A stretch of 64,000 bases of DNA from Reticulitermes speratus (GCA_021186555.1 JAJKFL010000005.1:7281178-7345177); one strand, 5' to 3'. Counted from the stretch's first letter, positions 31,812 to 43,604 are shown. Notes: a model not told the origin generated them from the sequence alone. Translations and numbers: made by a program.

Positions 31812-32084
31812 GTCTAGGCGTAACATGGGGATGCAAGTGGGGGACAAATGCCCCCAATTTTTTTTATATATGAATAGCTGTGTGGCTACTGAGTAAAGGA
31901 GGCAAATAAAAATTGAAAATGTTTTTAAAACGGTTATTTGGGTGGTGTAAAAACAGAAGAAGTTAAAAAAAACCCGTGCGTTTTACGGGACGCAGAATAG
32001 AGGCATCTGGGTTCCAAATACCCATCGTCGATTTTGTCGTCGTCCCCCCCCCCCCCCAGTGTCATTAGCCAAGTTACGCCTATG
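31812..32084. mobile_element. GGCGTAA-end MITE, copy 2
   Basis: Ends CTAGGCGTAACATGGG and TTAGCCAAGTTACGCCTATG. It has a 16-bp C run (about 32,044-32,058) near the right end and shares AGAATAGAGGCATC and CCCATCGTCGATTTTG-like blocks with the 17.3-kb copy. Confidence 0.75.
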
Positions 32085-32314
32085 CCGATTTGAGTATATT
32101 AAAAAATGAATATGGAGTAACAGAGGAATGATAGTGACAGGAGAAGCCGAGGAGGTCGCAGACAAACACTTTCCATACAACTTCACCCGCCACAAATATG
32201 ATGTGACTACCTCGAGATGCAACCCGGTCTTCCGCAGCGCCAGGCCAGCGAATTACAGAAAATAATAAATTAACGCACATTGTACTTAAGGATTTCGATA
32301 CCGCGCTTTAAACA

Positions 32315-32600
32315 CGTTCATCATTCATTCATTCATTCATTCTGTAGTCTGTCTTACGACAGGTCCTTAGCCTCTTCCAAAGCAAGTTCTCCACAGTGCG
32401 ATCTAGTGCTTCCTCTTTCAATTTCCAGTATCTTCTCTTTTCCTTAAGGTCATCCACTAGCTGCTTACACCTTCTTCCTAGTCTTCCCGTCATTTCTATC
32501 CTTCCCTCTAACTTTCCTTCAATCACGTGTTTAGAAGGCAGTTTCTACGCAAGATGTGACCAATCCAGTTAGCCGTTCTTCTTTTTAGGTTCTGTCATTG
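32315..32600 (-). mobile_element. LINE family 2, 3' end fragment
   Basis: Minus-strand C-terminal LINE ORF. It shows RRTANWIGHILRRNCLL, a frameshift, then VIEGKLEGRIEMTGRLGRR, KQLVDDLKEKRRYWKLKEEA, and ends next to an (ATTC)n run at 32,321-32,341 (GAAT repeats as its 3' tail). The W.GHILRRN...GRRxxQLLDDL pattern is the post-RT region of a second non-LTR family, distinct from the AQDRDRW family. A related copy lies at 36.4 kb. Confidence 0.75.
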
Positions 32601-32859
32601 TTATAAAAAGCAGTCAGCTATTGCTGTGTAGGGAAATTATAGCAGTTTGTTTTGAGACGCACACAAATTACGTAAATGCACTCTGTGAAGAAATGAAGAA
32701 TTTTTTGATGCTAAACCTGGCGATACGTAAATAATTACTGTCCATTAAGTTCCTGGCAATGCTTCATTAAATGCGGCAATTATATATAGCACACTTTTTA
32801 TTGTCCAAAATGCTAACAGATATTTCAGGTGGTTAATGTAAGCTCATCTACAAGAGATG

Positions 32860-33005
32860 GACATAATCGTTTCGGCCGCACTATGGCCTGGTTTCGACTC
32901 AGCTTCTAACAGAAATGGTACCAGGAATCTTTCCTGGGGGTAAGGCGGCGGTGCGTTAATGGCGTTGTCTAAAAATGGGACTGACTTGGGCTAGCCTTTA
33001 CTTTA
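32860..33005 (+). mobile_element. SINE-A fragment, degraded
   Basis: Body part only: GACATAATCGTTTCGGCCGC, CACTATGGCCTGG, AACAGAAATGGTACCAGGAA. It then decays with several deletions to TTTACTTTAC. Confidence 0.7.
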
Positions 33006-33840
33006 CATCTACAAAGAACATTTTGTATAGGCGTTTAGTTAGATCTATTATCATTACAGAGAGGTGTCATTTGGCGTTTTGAATGTAGTTTATATTGAAA
33101 GGTCCATTATAAAAGCTAAGTAATCTTCAATATAAGACACGCAGCGTAGAATGAAGAAAACCCCGTAAATATTAGTGTATTTAACTAATGACAAAATGAA
33201 TAAAATATCGCCATATAGAAATGTACGTTTTCCTTAGGTCATGATTTTGAAATGTTTTATAGAATATGTAACAAGGCTGCACAGTCAATATAAGCTACAG
33301 TCTGGAAGAATAGGGTTCGGTTCTGGGCAGAGACAAGAGATTTTCTCTCTTTACCATCACTTCGACACTGGCAATTGAACCCACCGAGCACCCTGTGCTT
33401 GCTATAAGGGCGTAAATCGACAGGGAATTGGAGGATTAACTCTAAATTTAGCTCCATCTGGAATTGAGGTTAAGAATGCGTGGGGCTGTATTCTCACCAC
33501 AGGTCTTCATGGCGCAGTGCTGAATTACAAAAGGATATAACCTCACCTTAGGACATGCTTGTATTATTGATAATCCCTGTCAAATATAAAATTTTATATT
33601 TTGAACATGTGCCTGTTTAGCCCTCAGTTGTCGCGAATGTTCAACACAAAACCGGAAGAAGAAATTATTTTTATCTGCACCAAATGAATATAATCACGCA
33701 GATAAATGCTAATTCACGGAGAAATGATTTTAAATATATAAGCATACACGTACAGCATATAGCAATACAAAATGTTTTACTGTTTGGCTTCTGACTATTG
33801 AATGACAGTTGATATCAGAGATAAATTTGATATCTGCACT
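33006..33840. other. No gene recognised
   Basis: No identifiable features. Confidence 0.4.
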
Positions 33841-33841
33841 C

Positions 33842-34018
33842 TTCTGGGATATTACACAGCGTTGAGTGGTAGTTCTGTACGAACGTTTCGGGACAACCTA
33901 TCGGTCCCATCTTCCAGGTTCAGGAAGTCGTCTTCTTGACCCTTGAAGATGGGACCGATAGGTTGTCCCGAAACGTCGGTACAGAACTACCACTCAACGC
34001 TGCGTAATATCCCAGAAG
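33842..34018. mobile_element. Short HHR-like palindrome, CGTC variant
   Basis: 178-bp inverted repeat, with TTCTGGGATATTAC and GAGTGGTAGTTCTGTAC in the left arm and their complements in the right. Each arm ends in a hammerhead-like motif: TTGAAGA or TGGAAGA, stem II GGGAC/GTCCC, GAAA, then ACGT instead of ACATGT. The core has one extra base in each arm, so it is probably inactive. It is a separate subfamily without the ATGCAC outer ends. Confidence 0.6.
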
Positions 34019-36385
34019 AGATCTCATTTACATCGCGGCGGAAGCCTGATATCACGCAGAGATATATTTGCTGACCACTGAATATAGTTCATAGTTGATA
34101 ACTGATATACTGTGTATTTGCCTGCTGACTATTGTATACCATGCACAGACGATAATTGAGATATCTTTCTATGCCGGCTAGTGGATATCATGCACAGTTG
34201 ATCTGTTTGCAGGGGCATTCCTACAACACGCAACTGTAACAACACATCACCCCGTCACGCCATTCTATGTTGCAATCTCAAGTATCTACTTCCCTCTCAG
34301 TAGCTTCGTGCCGGTGGCATTAACTCCTCTCAATTACTCGACCAAATAAATGCTCCGTCCCTCATCTACACTGCTGAATACCAACTGCAGCAACGCAAGT
34401 ATCTCTATACGTTACGAAATATTACTCAGAACTGATATGTCTTAGAGTGAATGAAACAAGAGATCGGTTATAGATAATGACTATAAAGGTTCTTTGCTCT
34501 GATATTCTTCCGTAAATTCGCTTATACTTCTCATTTCAGAGGTCCCTTAACGAAGTAGGACGAAACTTGTTACAGTGTGTTTACACATACGACGAAGTAA
34601 AGGAGAGTAATATGGTTGAGTCCTGTCGTAGCACTCCTGAGGAAGAGGAGGAAAGTGCAAAACATATTGACCGGAGAAAGTAGGGGAAAAGACTATACCC
34701 ACCCCTCCTTCTACTCCCGTTTTTTTTAGCCTTTTGTTTTTTGCTTTAACGCCAGTTGCAAATTTACACCACTTCTTAATTTGCACGAACTCATTTTAGG
34801 TTTGACGCCCTTTGGACGGATGCGTTCTATTAAGCTAGCCCCTTATTTCAGTTGGAAATACTATTTTTATTTACGTCTTTCTGATTTACGCCCACTATTT
34901 CAGGAACACAACTAGGGCGTAAAACAAGGGTTGAATGTAACTGGAAAACGCAGTGTAGAAGGAAGGACACTGATACAATGAATCGCAAATGAAGAGGGCG
35001 TAGCGATTTAAGCTGGATTTATGTGTCTTATTGGGGGGGGGGGGGCTGAGAAACTGAGCATTATGTGTCTTAGTGTGGGGCTGAGAAGCTGAGTTTTGTG
35101 AGTAGGGTAATCAAATTTTGGGTTCAACAAAAAAGCGGGAAAGACCAAGAAATCTCTTAAATTATCGTTCATTTTAATAGCCAATATTCCCTGGGCAATC
35201 CAAGAATGCAACTGAAAGAAACCAAACAAATAAAAACTCATAAACAGAGACGTTTAAGAAGAATTCGTAAAGCCTAATTACTTGTTACAGAATTCTATAC
35301 TTACAAATTTCTTACTAATGTTATTATAATTTTGTTTCACTTTATGAATAACATACTGATTACCTACGATTCTGTATATATTAAAGTTCTCTGATACAGT
35401 CTCAAAATTATCATTTCATTGTCGTCATATTTGTGACTATCCTCATTTCAACACGGAATATCGATATACCTAATATTTCGATAGGTCTATTATGTACCTC
35501 TATACCTATTTCTACCAGAATAGCCCCAGTGGTTCATTACTGACCGTCATCAAACCTAAAGTACGTTTTTCACTGTCACAATGTTATTTTAACTCTAAAA
35601 ATAAATACATCCCAAGTATATTACCGAACATCGTTTTGGGATCCTAAAGTGAGTGGATTTAACATCAGTCACATCTTGCAAGTTCGCTTATCTGCCATGT
35701 TCATGTTACTGACTGAACGGAAGTAATAGTAATAATTGAAATAATATACAGACCTAAAAATGAGCTAAAAAGAATATGGCAATAGAATGCAGTTTGTAAA
35801 GTACCATTAGATTTATACACAATAGGGATTATCACAAAAACTTACAAGACAATTTGAAACTTTTGAAACTTCTCCGTCGTCTATACATTCTAATGCACAA
35901 AGCAGTAATACTTAATACAAGCCGTATAGTCAGAAAGTTTTGGGCAGAATAATGAATAAGTAGTGTTTGGTCAGTGAGACCGTACTGTTGTGAGAACTAG
36001 CTGAACTGCTGTGAATTAAGGAATGTGAATCATGATGATGATGAAGAAGATGATAATGATGATGATGATGATAATAATAAAAATAATTCAGTTAATTTTT
36101 GTTTGGGACTACCTACAAATTAACCTTGGGTTTTCACGGTGGTAGTCACTGTACCATTAATTAAATGTAAATAAATGTAATATTGACTGCTTAAATCTAT
36201 TTAACTTTTAAATTTGTTTAGTATCTACCTATGTATAAAAACAGAGTTTTGTGCTATACATCAACACTTTCTTATAGGCTAGCTTCTCCTCCTTATTCAC
36301 TTCTATCCTAAAACCGCATTCCCCACTTTACAGTTGCTCAACAGCTCAGCAGTAGCTGACATCTTCTTTGCCTAAATATCACGGG
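34019..36385. other. No gene recognised; simple repeats
   Basis: 2.4 kb of unassigned DNA. A G run lies at about 35,032-35,045 and a (GAT)n/(AAT)n tract at 36,030-36,087. No domain was seen in the frames of up to 79 codons. Confidence 0.45.
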
Positions 36386-36389
36386 TATT

Positions 36390-36760
36390 TTTTACGGAGT
36401 CTCTTTTGCAAGAGATCCATATTCTTTTCCGAAGCGAGTTCTCCACAGAGTGCGCTCTAGTGTTTCATCCTTGAAATACCAGTATCTTCTTTTTCCCCAA
36501 GGTCATCCAATTGCTCTTTACGTCTTCTTCCTCGTCTTCTCTTCCTGTATAAATTTTGTTCCATCTTTCCTTCAATAACGCGTTTTAAAATGCAGTTTCT
36601 ACGCAAGATATGATCAATCCACGTATCCTTCCTTCCTCTTATTATATGTAGGATTTTTCTTTCCTCCAGGACCCATTTCAAAACTTTCAAGGTATTTCTT
36701 AACTACTTTTTGGAGTATCCAAACTACTAGTAAGAAAAATAGTCTTCTTCTTTATGAATG
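36390..36760 (-). mobile_element. LINE family 2, 3' end fragment
   Basis: Minus strand: ERKILHIIRGRKDTWIDHIL, RRNCILKRVIEGKMEQNLYR, KRRRGRRRKEQLDDLGEKED, a stop, then SALCGELASEKNM. It is homologous to the copy at 32.3 kb (shared RRNC.LK.VIEGK and QL.DDL.EK). It carries no (GAAT)n tail, and the 5' side fades out at about 36.75 kb. Confidence 0.7.
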
Positions 36761-36896
36761 GGGCTAACTATTATCTCTCTAATTCCTCTCATTTCCTACA
36801 ACCCTGCTAACAACCATATTTTTCAATTTCCTTCTTTCATAGTACAGAATTTTATAAATTGTGTCTTCTCGAATAGGAGGGGTAATGATGGGGAGG

Positions 36897-37195
36897 GAGG
36901 TGCACGGGTAATTCAGAAACACGGGTAATCCAAAACATATACTTTATTGAGCTACGGGAAAAAATTAAAACTCTAATATATTTATTATGTATATAATACA
37001 TAATAACTTATGCATATTGTTTACTTAAATGTGCACGAAAGATCCCGATTCCTGCACTGAGGATTTTTTCGATCACGCGCCTCTAAATCACGTTATATCC
37101 CACCTTCATCATTAGACATAAGCAACTTAGATCATGAACGGATAATCTGCAAGTTGGATAATCCGCTCACGGATAATCGAGAGTGCACTGTACTG
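36897..37195. mobile_element. Candidate pogo-like MITE
   Basis: The right end GGATAATCGAGAGTGCACTG followed by TA is a typical pogo/Tigger terminus, with a further GTTGGATAATCCGC inside. The left end is diverged (GTGCACGGGTAATTC, CACGGGTAATCCAA). There is no frame. Confidence 0.45.
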
Positions 37196-39003
37196 TCTTG
37201 TGCAGCAACTAGTGCACTGTATTGTCTTGTGCAACAACTAGTGCACTGTATTGTCTTGTGCAACAACTAGTGTACTGTATTGTCTTGTGCAACAACTAGT
37301 GCACTGTTTTGTCTTGTGCAACAACTAGTGCACTGTATTGTCTTGTGCAACAACTAGTGAACTGTATTGTCTTGTGCAACAACTAGTGCACTGTATTGTC
37401 TTGTGCAACAACTAGTGCACTGTATTGTCTTGTGCAACAACTAGTGCACTGTATTGTCTTGTGCAACAACTAGCGCACTGTATTATCTTGTGCAACAACT
37501 AGTGAACTGTATTGTCTTGTGCAACAACTAGTGAACTGTATTGTCTTGTGCAGCAACTAGTGCACTGTATTGTCTTGTGCAACAACTAGTGCACTGTATT
37601 GTCTTGTGCAACAACTAGTGCACTGTATTGTCTTGTGCAACAACTAGTGCACTGTTTTGTCTTGTGCAACAACTAGTGCACTGTATTGTCTTGTGCAACA
37701 ACTAGTGAACTGTATTGTCTTGTGCAACAACTAGTGCACTGTATTGTCTTGTGCAACAACTAGTGCACTGTATTGTCTTGTGCAACAACTAGTGCACTGT
37801 ATTGTCTTGTGCAACAACTAGCGCACTGTATTATCTTGTGCAACAACTAGTGAACTGTATTGTCTTGTGCAACAACTAGTGAACTGTATTGTCTTGTGCA
37901 ACAACTAGTGCACTGTATTGTCTTGTGCAACAACTAGTGCACTGTATTGTCTTGTGCAACAACTAGTGCACTGTATTGTCTTGTGCAACAACTAGTGCAC
38001 TGTATTGGCTTGTGCAACAACTAGTGCACTGTATTGTCTTGTGCAACAACTAGTGCACTGTATTGTCTTGTGCAACAACTAGTGAACTGTATTGTCTTGT
38101 GCAACAACTAGTGCAGTGTATTGTCTTGTGCAACAACTAGTGCACTGTATTGTCTTGTGCAACAACTAGTGCACTGTATTGTCTTGTGCAACAACTAGTG
38201 CACTGTATTGTATTGTGCAACAACTAGTGCTCTGTATTGTCTTGTGCAACAACTAGTGCACTGTATTGTATTGTGCAACAACTAGTGCACTGTATTGTCT
38301 TGTGCAACAACTAGTGCACTGTATTGTCTTGTGCAACAACTAGTGCACTGTTTGTCTTGTGCAACAACTAGTGCACTGTATTGTCTTGTGCAACAAATAG
38401 TGCACTGTATTGTCTTGTGCAACAACTAGTGCTCTGTATTGTCTTGTGCAACAACTAGTGCACTGTATTGTCTTGTGCAACAACTAGTGCACTGTATTGT
38501 CTTGTGCAACAACTAGTGCACTGTATTGTCTTGTGCAACAACTAGTGCACTGTATTGTCTTGTGCAACAACTAGTGCACTGTATTGTCTTGTGCAACAAC
38601 TAGTGCACTGTATTGTCTTGTGCAACAACTAGTGAACTGTATTGTCTTGTGCAACAACTAGTGAACTGTATTGTCTTGTGCAACAACTAGTGCAGTGTAT
38701 TGTCTTGTGCAACAACTAGTGCAGTGTATTGTCTTGTGCAACAACTAGTGCACTGTATTGTCTTGTGCAACAACTAGTGCACTGTATTGTATTGTGCAAC
38801 AACTAGTGCTCTGTATTGTCTTGTGCAACAAATAGTGCACTGTATTGTATTGTGCAACAACTAGTGCACTGTATTGTCTTGTGCAACAACTAGTGCACTG
38901 TATTGTCTTGTGCAACAACTAGTGCACTGTATTGTCTTGTGCAACAACTAGTGCACTGTATTGTCTTGTGCAACAACTAGTGCACTGTATTGTATTGTGC
39001 AAC
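37180..39003. repeat. 29-bp satellite-like array (about 63 copies)
   Basis: Unit parts GTGCACTGTATTGTCTTGTG and CAACAACTA. Private variants recur at fixed distance: CAGCAACTAG at 37,203 and 37,551, TAGCGC at 37,471 and 37,819, and CTGTTTTG at 37,301 and 37,649, each 348 bp (12 units) apart. In the right half, variants at 38,111/38,690, 38,211/38,790 and 38,227/38,806 recur every 579 bp (20 units less one base). These are two separate higher-order duplications. Confidence 0.92.
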
Positions 39004-39589
39004 AGCTACAATTCATGTCCCAGGGATCTAGAAACTGCGTTTTATGGACCTGCAAAGGCTGAGGCTTATTCCAAGTTTCCTGCAGATCGGCGAAATACAT
39101 TAAAAGTGGAAAAGTGGGAAAACACACACAGACAAATGGTCATCCATTTAGTCTGCCTTCTTTTTCAATTTAACGCGGGAATTCAAAAAAGTTGTTTGTG
39201 AATAGAGCACGACTTAATATCGTAAGCTTTCTTCGTCACGGGTGTTGCTTGTGTCATTATCAGTCGGCGCTCTATAAATTATAATGTCTATGCAGGTGTC
39301 ATACCTGGCGCCAATATTTTTTTTTTGGATAGACGAGATATACTTACAAGAAAACGCGCAAATAAGTATTTTCCGCTACCAATTACTTGAAGTCAGTTAA
39401 ACTGCAATAAACTAGAGGTTCTGTTCCTGAACACCAGAAAATCACAGACTTTGTAGAACTGTGAACAAACAAGAAATCAGCATGTTGCGCAGTGTTCATA
39501 TTGTAATCCTTTCACAAAGTGAAAAACATGCATTTGCATCTGTCTGGTTTTCAAGTTTTAGTTGTAAACGTACTTAAAGAATTTTACAG
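39004..39589. other. No gene recognised
   Basis: No identifiable features. The frame at 38.93-39.20 kb begins within the array. Confidence 0.4.
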
Positions 39590-39725
39590 TATTACCACCG
39601 TGCATTTTTTAATCAAATAATAAAACCAACGAATGCACTATATTGACCACTTTTATTATGGTCTATTTCCCCTCACCCTACACGTGTTTCGGAACTTTAA
39701 AGTTCCATCTTCAGGCGTTGTCTTG
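39590..39725 (-). mobile_element. HHR element, tail plus left arm
   Basis: Same subfamily as the 12.3-kb element. It has the left tail TTACCACCGTGCATTTTTT, the arm end AAACCAACGAATGCAC and TATTGACCACTTTTATTATGG. The right arm is missing after 39,725. Confidence 0.7.
39675..39718 (-). ncRNA. Hammerhead ribozyme (core intact)
   Basis: On minus: CTGAAGA, stem II GGAACTTTAAAGTTCC, GAAA, CACGTG, TA. Stem I ACGC/GGGT has one mismatch. Confidence 0.75.
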
Positions 39726-40104
39726 TGTTACCAATTATTCACATATTAAAACAAATACACAATATGTACAATAGTCTGTTAAAGTATTAAAACCATAGGT
39801 AAACGAAGTTCAAAACTCTTTTAAAATTGTACGATATGTACTGTAGTCTATTAGAATCTTAAAATCTCGCGTAAATGTATATTTAAAACCTGTTTTAAAA
39901 ATGTATTTAAAAAATTTGTGGACTGTTCGTAGTATTCACTTTTTTACGTAACTACTGGCGTAGTTTTATACAACTCCGTATTCCATTTCCTTCTGACAAA
40001 CTTTGTATGTGGGACCTATATTAATATTTTCTCAAGCGTATTTTCTCTATCCCGTGTGACAATTCTACAAACCACTGTTGTACATGAAGCTACAACTGAA
40101 CGTT

Positions 40105-40550
40105 ATCAAATTCATTCCTTCCTAACAACAAAGAACGCAAATTTGACACATAAAAATATAGTCTTATATTGCTTCTACATGTTTCGGCGTCATTTACGTC
40201 ATCTTCAGGGAGCTTTACACCAAAATCTAAAAATAAGAAATTGTAACGGATTACAAAAGTAATTCTTAATATATTATAGCATTCATGCAGTTAGTGTCAA
40301 AATATGGGTATTTTAATTTATGATTAAAATGGTATAGATATTTTTAAAGAGTATAATGTATGATAACAATAAAACATTCATATTTTTACGGCGTTTTCAT
40401 TAATTACATTTAAAAAGTTGTATGTTGATATGCTGTAGTTCCTTCTTCGCATAAGAACACCTCATTGATGTCAAATGCATATGTGTTGGTATTATCAATG
40501 ACTAATTTAGTTAAGATGCATGGAATAAACAGTGTCAAAATGAGTTATAA
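40105..40550 (+). mobile_element. HHR element, right arm degenerate
   Basis: The left arm begins near CTAACAACAAAGAACGC and carries a ribozyme. The right arm is recognisable only by CATATGTGTTGGTATTATC, followed by a tail GATGCATGGAATAAACAGTG then TCAAAA, which matches the tail of the 48.6-kb element. Confidence 0.55.
40171..40214 (-). ncRNA. Hammerhead ribozyme (core intact)
   Basis: On minus: CTGAAGA, stem II GACGT/ACGCC (one mismatch), GAAA, CATG, TA. Stem I GCTCC/GAAGC has four of five pairs. Confidence 0.72.
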
Positions 40551-41124
40551 CATTTGTTTAAAAATAGAGGGACAATATTAACAAAGTGGTAACTGGCTTA
40601 ATGCCTGAATATCATTGAGACCCTAATTTTCGTTTGGTATGTTCGACGAGGTGCAAATTTAACTACATGCACGAACAAAAGTATTTAAGCAACTGAATAT
40701 GCCTGGCTTACGTGTAAATTAGCTGTTATAAGGTAGTTTACGAGCATAAGTAGTGTTCAGTGTAAATCAAGTTTCTTAACAACAACAACAACAACAACAA
40801 CTTGTATTTACACAAAGAAAATGAAGGCCAAGAACCCTGACCCGACAGTCAATTCATCACGCCGGATATTGCCCAGTGTCTGAAAAGTATTTGACACAAA
40901 AGAATTTCCGAGAGGGGGCTCAGTTGAAGTCTGTGATTAGCTGTCATTAAATTAACGTGATTTAAATTACTTTTTCAAATTTATTATTATAACAAAAATT
41001 CCCCGCTTAATATTAAGCTTTATCTCAACAAGTCATGAAGACTCATAGGGGGAATTGAACACTGGGCTTCCATCCTTACTTTGACATTCGACACAACTTG
41101 GACGGCAGAGTTGTCAGATCTACG
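40551..41124. other. No gene; (AAC)n tract
   Basis: (AAC)n lies at 40,779-40,802. There is nothing else recognisable. Confidence 0.45.
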
Positions 41125-41315
41125 CGCCGGCCGCATTTTACCCTCAAGTAAATTCCGTGCTCCTCATTTCTGTTAGAGGCTGTGTGGACCCCAGGGCTAG
41201 TGATTGCGGACAGAAGGAAGACGTCACTTGAAAAATGTCAAGGTCCCTACCGGGAATCGAACACGGGAACTTCCGTCTTGTGGCGTAGTGCCACCGCTCG
41301 CTGTATAACACTAAA
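41125..41315 (-). mobile_element. SINE-A copy, diverged
   Basis: Minus strand: tRNA-head remnant, B-box-like GTTCGATTCCC (near 41,250), GGTCCACACAGCCTCTAACA and AGAAATGAGGAGCAC, ending in the GCGGCCGGCGCGTAG segment. The 3' third is missing. Confidence 0.7.
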
Positions 41316-41695
41316 TCTTACATGTGGTAGCCTTCAGTGACGAGGTTCATAGTGAAAACCATTTCATTGTTTATAACTTCGGAATGGTGGCAGGCAAATA
41401 GAACTTATGATGTCATGAACCTACGCCTTTGCTTAAGAATGAGGTAGCTAGACTAAATATAGGCTTTTGTCCTCTGAGATAGAATCTAGGTGTCGAGTGT
41501 GTCAGGATTGTAGGTGTCAGCAGTGAAGATCTGACAGAGTCTAGCTGTCACTCAACTTACAATCTGTAATGCTTGTAGCTTTGTTAGTTTTACGGGGTTG
41601 AACCCACGGGTGCTCCTATAATCCTAACACGCTCTTTCTGCTTTATTCCTGGAATTATTTTAAACTCCTAGACGAGGTTGGAAGTTTTTGAATTG
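41316..41695. other. No gene recognised
   Basis: No identifiable features. Confidence 0.35.
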
Positions 41696-41699
41696 TCCA

Positions 41700-42082
41700 T
41701 TCCGTGCATTTTTAGATCAATGTATTCAATTTATTATACCAATCAAATGCACATTATTAGTTGCATATGAGTGTTAAACACGTAGCTGCGACATGTTTCG
41801 GTAAAAGAGTACCGCAACAATAATTTTTATAAATCATGTTCATTGTGTAAGCAATGTTTTAATCATATTTTAACTATAAGACTTCTAAAATCCGTACAAG
41901 TTGTACATTTATACAAAAATGACATCAACAACGGAGCCTACTACAGACTGTAGAACCATGTAAATAACAGCTTATCACTGGCAATTGGTTTTAAACCTGG
42001 CATATTGTGCTGTCTGAAGATGGAACACTTGTACCGAAACATGTCGCAGCTACGCGTTTAAAAATCGTATACAACTAAAAAA
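41700..42082 (-). mobile_element. HHR inverted-repeat element, interrupted
   Basis: Left tail TTCCGTGCATTTTTAGATC and arm ACCAATCAAATGCAC. Both arms share GTAGCTGCGACATGTTTCGG and its complement. The left ribozyme lost CTGANGA (reads TTGCGGTAC). The right one is intact. The right arm is cut at 42,082 by a deleted LINE. Confidence 0.65.
42009..42050 (+). ncRNA. Hammerhead ribozyme (intact)
   Basis: Stem I GCTGT/GCAGC (five pairs, one wobble), CTGAAGA from 42,014, stem II GGAAC/GTACC with one A-A mismatch, GAAA, CATG, TC. Predicted cleavage is after C 42,045. Confidence 0.78.
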
Positions 42083-42360
42083 GGAGGGTAGCTGCGAATA
42101 CATTGAATAAGCAGTCGCAGACAGCCGAAAAGGGGTGGCCCTCCAGCTTGAGGGTTGGGCGAAGTGCTAACAATTCCTCACCGTAAAAAATTACCATGTT
42201 ACGAAACACTATACAAAGCCTCGGTACGGGCTCTTGTGAGTGCGGTAATGAACCTTCGGTTTCCATAAAACGCGGGGAATTTCTTGACTAGCTGAGACTT
42301 GCTAGCTTCTCAAGAAGGACTGTGCTCCATGGAGTTAGTTAGTTAGTTAGTTAGTAATAT
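42083..42360 (+). mobile_element. Internally deleted LINE (5'/3' chimera), copy 1
   Basis: Joins a 5' module (GGAGGGTAGCTGCGAATACA ... AAGGGGTGGCC ... CACCGTAAAAAATTA ... TTACGAAAC) to the 3' end of the AQDRDRW LINE (GCTCTTGTGAGTGCGGTAAT ... AAACGCGGGGAATTTCTTGA ... (TTAG)n). Flanks AACTAAAAAA (42,073-42,082) and AACTAAGAAA (42,361-42,370) form a 10-bp duplication with one mismatch. The copy at 58.9 kb has almost the same junction. Confidence 0.75.
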
Positions 42361-42370
42361 AACTAAGAAA

Positions 42371-43135
42371 AAACACATGTATATTTTTATGCTTTGCATC
42401 ATACTGTCGGAAGTGAAACAAAGAATATTGATGAAGTGAAGCTGTTTTAAATTTAACCAACAACAATCTTAAACTTGTAAGCGTAAAATGATTTTTTTTG
42501 TGCAACATAAATTCAGGCTTTAAATCCATTACCGGTCAAGGTTAGTAAGACACTTACAATAACTGTCTAGCTGTAATAGACATAGACGGGAATGACTAAT
42601 GGGTTCTTGTTCCCCAAAATGAAGCTGGACAAGGCGTCCATCTTGTTTCATGTCACGACTAAATGGAGTCTGTAGTAAAATTTGCACCTAAATGAATTGT
42701 ACATCTCCCTACACCCTACGTAATTGTTAAGTAACATAAATATGTTGGAAATTTAAACAATAAGCATTTACAGTTGTCAAGATATTTACTGAATTTAGAA
42801 CACAACATCTATCGCCAAAAGAGTTCCTGAGCACATGTAGAACTTTCTGCCTATAAAAATAATGTTCTTCAAAAATACATAACATTAAGAAGTTCCACAA
42901 ATACTGAAATTTGTGTAATAATGATCTTTACTAAGTGGGGTTTTTATCCAGATATCAACAAAAAAATATTAGTAGCAGAAACATGTACTGCAAGATTGAT
43001 TCAAGCGCACGACAAAACAGCAAGCTTTAACACTTTAGGTATTTTTTTAAAAATAAGACGTAACAAAGTGACGGCTGTTGGAGATCTTCCGAAATTTGTG
43101 TGGTGATACTTTACAAAGTTATATTTTTCTGGCAG
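42371..43135. other. No gene recognised
   Basis: No identifiable features. Confidence 0.4.
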
Positions 43136-43148
43136 TAATTATTGTAGT

Positions 43149-43534
43149 GTCGACCTCGGTGGACTAGTGGTTAGCGTGCTCGCCACTGGACCCAAGGTTC
43201 GCGGGTTCGATCCCGACCGAGGTCGATGGATTTTTAAGGATGATAAAAATCCGGAGCACCACTTCCTTCGGAGGGGAAGTAAAGCCGTCGGTCCCATGTC
43301 GTAGATTTACGGCATGTAAAAGAACCTTACGGGCATGAATAAAAATGTTGCGTAAGCCAAATTGCCTCCATCCAAGTCTCCTGACTGCCTGCCAGATCGA
43401 TAGAACACTAAGCGCGGCTAGCTGACCGGTCACCAGCTGCCATGAATGCGCATGACTTAGTAACCTCGACAAGAGGAGGCAAGAGGAGGCCCAGGCCCAT
43501 ACAGGGCTGTTGAGCCAAGAATTATTATTATTAT
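43149..43534 (+). mobile_element. SINE-C, full length with TSD
   Basis: Complete tRNA-headed SINE. The head opens GACCTCG and closes CGAGGTC, so an acceptor-like stem can form. The A-box region is TGGACTAGTGGTTAGCGTGC and the B box is exact, GGTTCGATCCC. The body has GATTTTTAAGGATGATAAAA, GGGAAGTAAAGCCGTCGG, GTAAAAGAACCTTACGGGCA and ACTGCCTGCCAGATCG. The 3' end GGAGGCCCAGGCCCATACAG then GGCTGTTGAGCCAAGAATTA is shared with SINE-B. The tail is (TTA)n. A perfect 13-bp duplication is TAATTATTGTAGT (43,136-43,148; 43,535-43,547). Confidence 0.9.
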
Positions 43535-43604
43535 TAATTATTGTAGTCCTTAGTTTACACATCCTATTGCAATGCTTATAACAAAGGAAATACACACAAT
43601 CACA

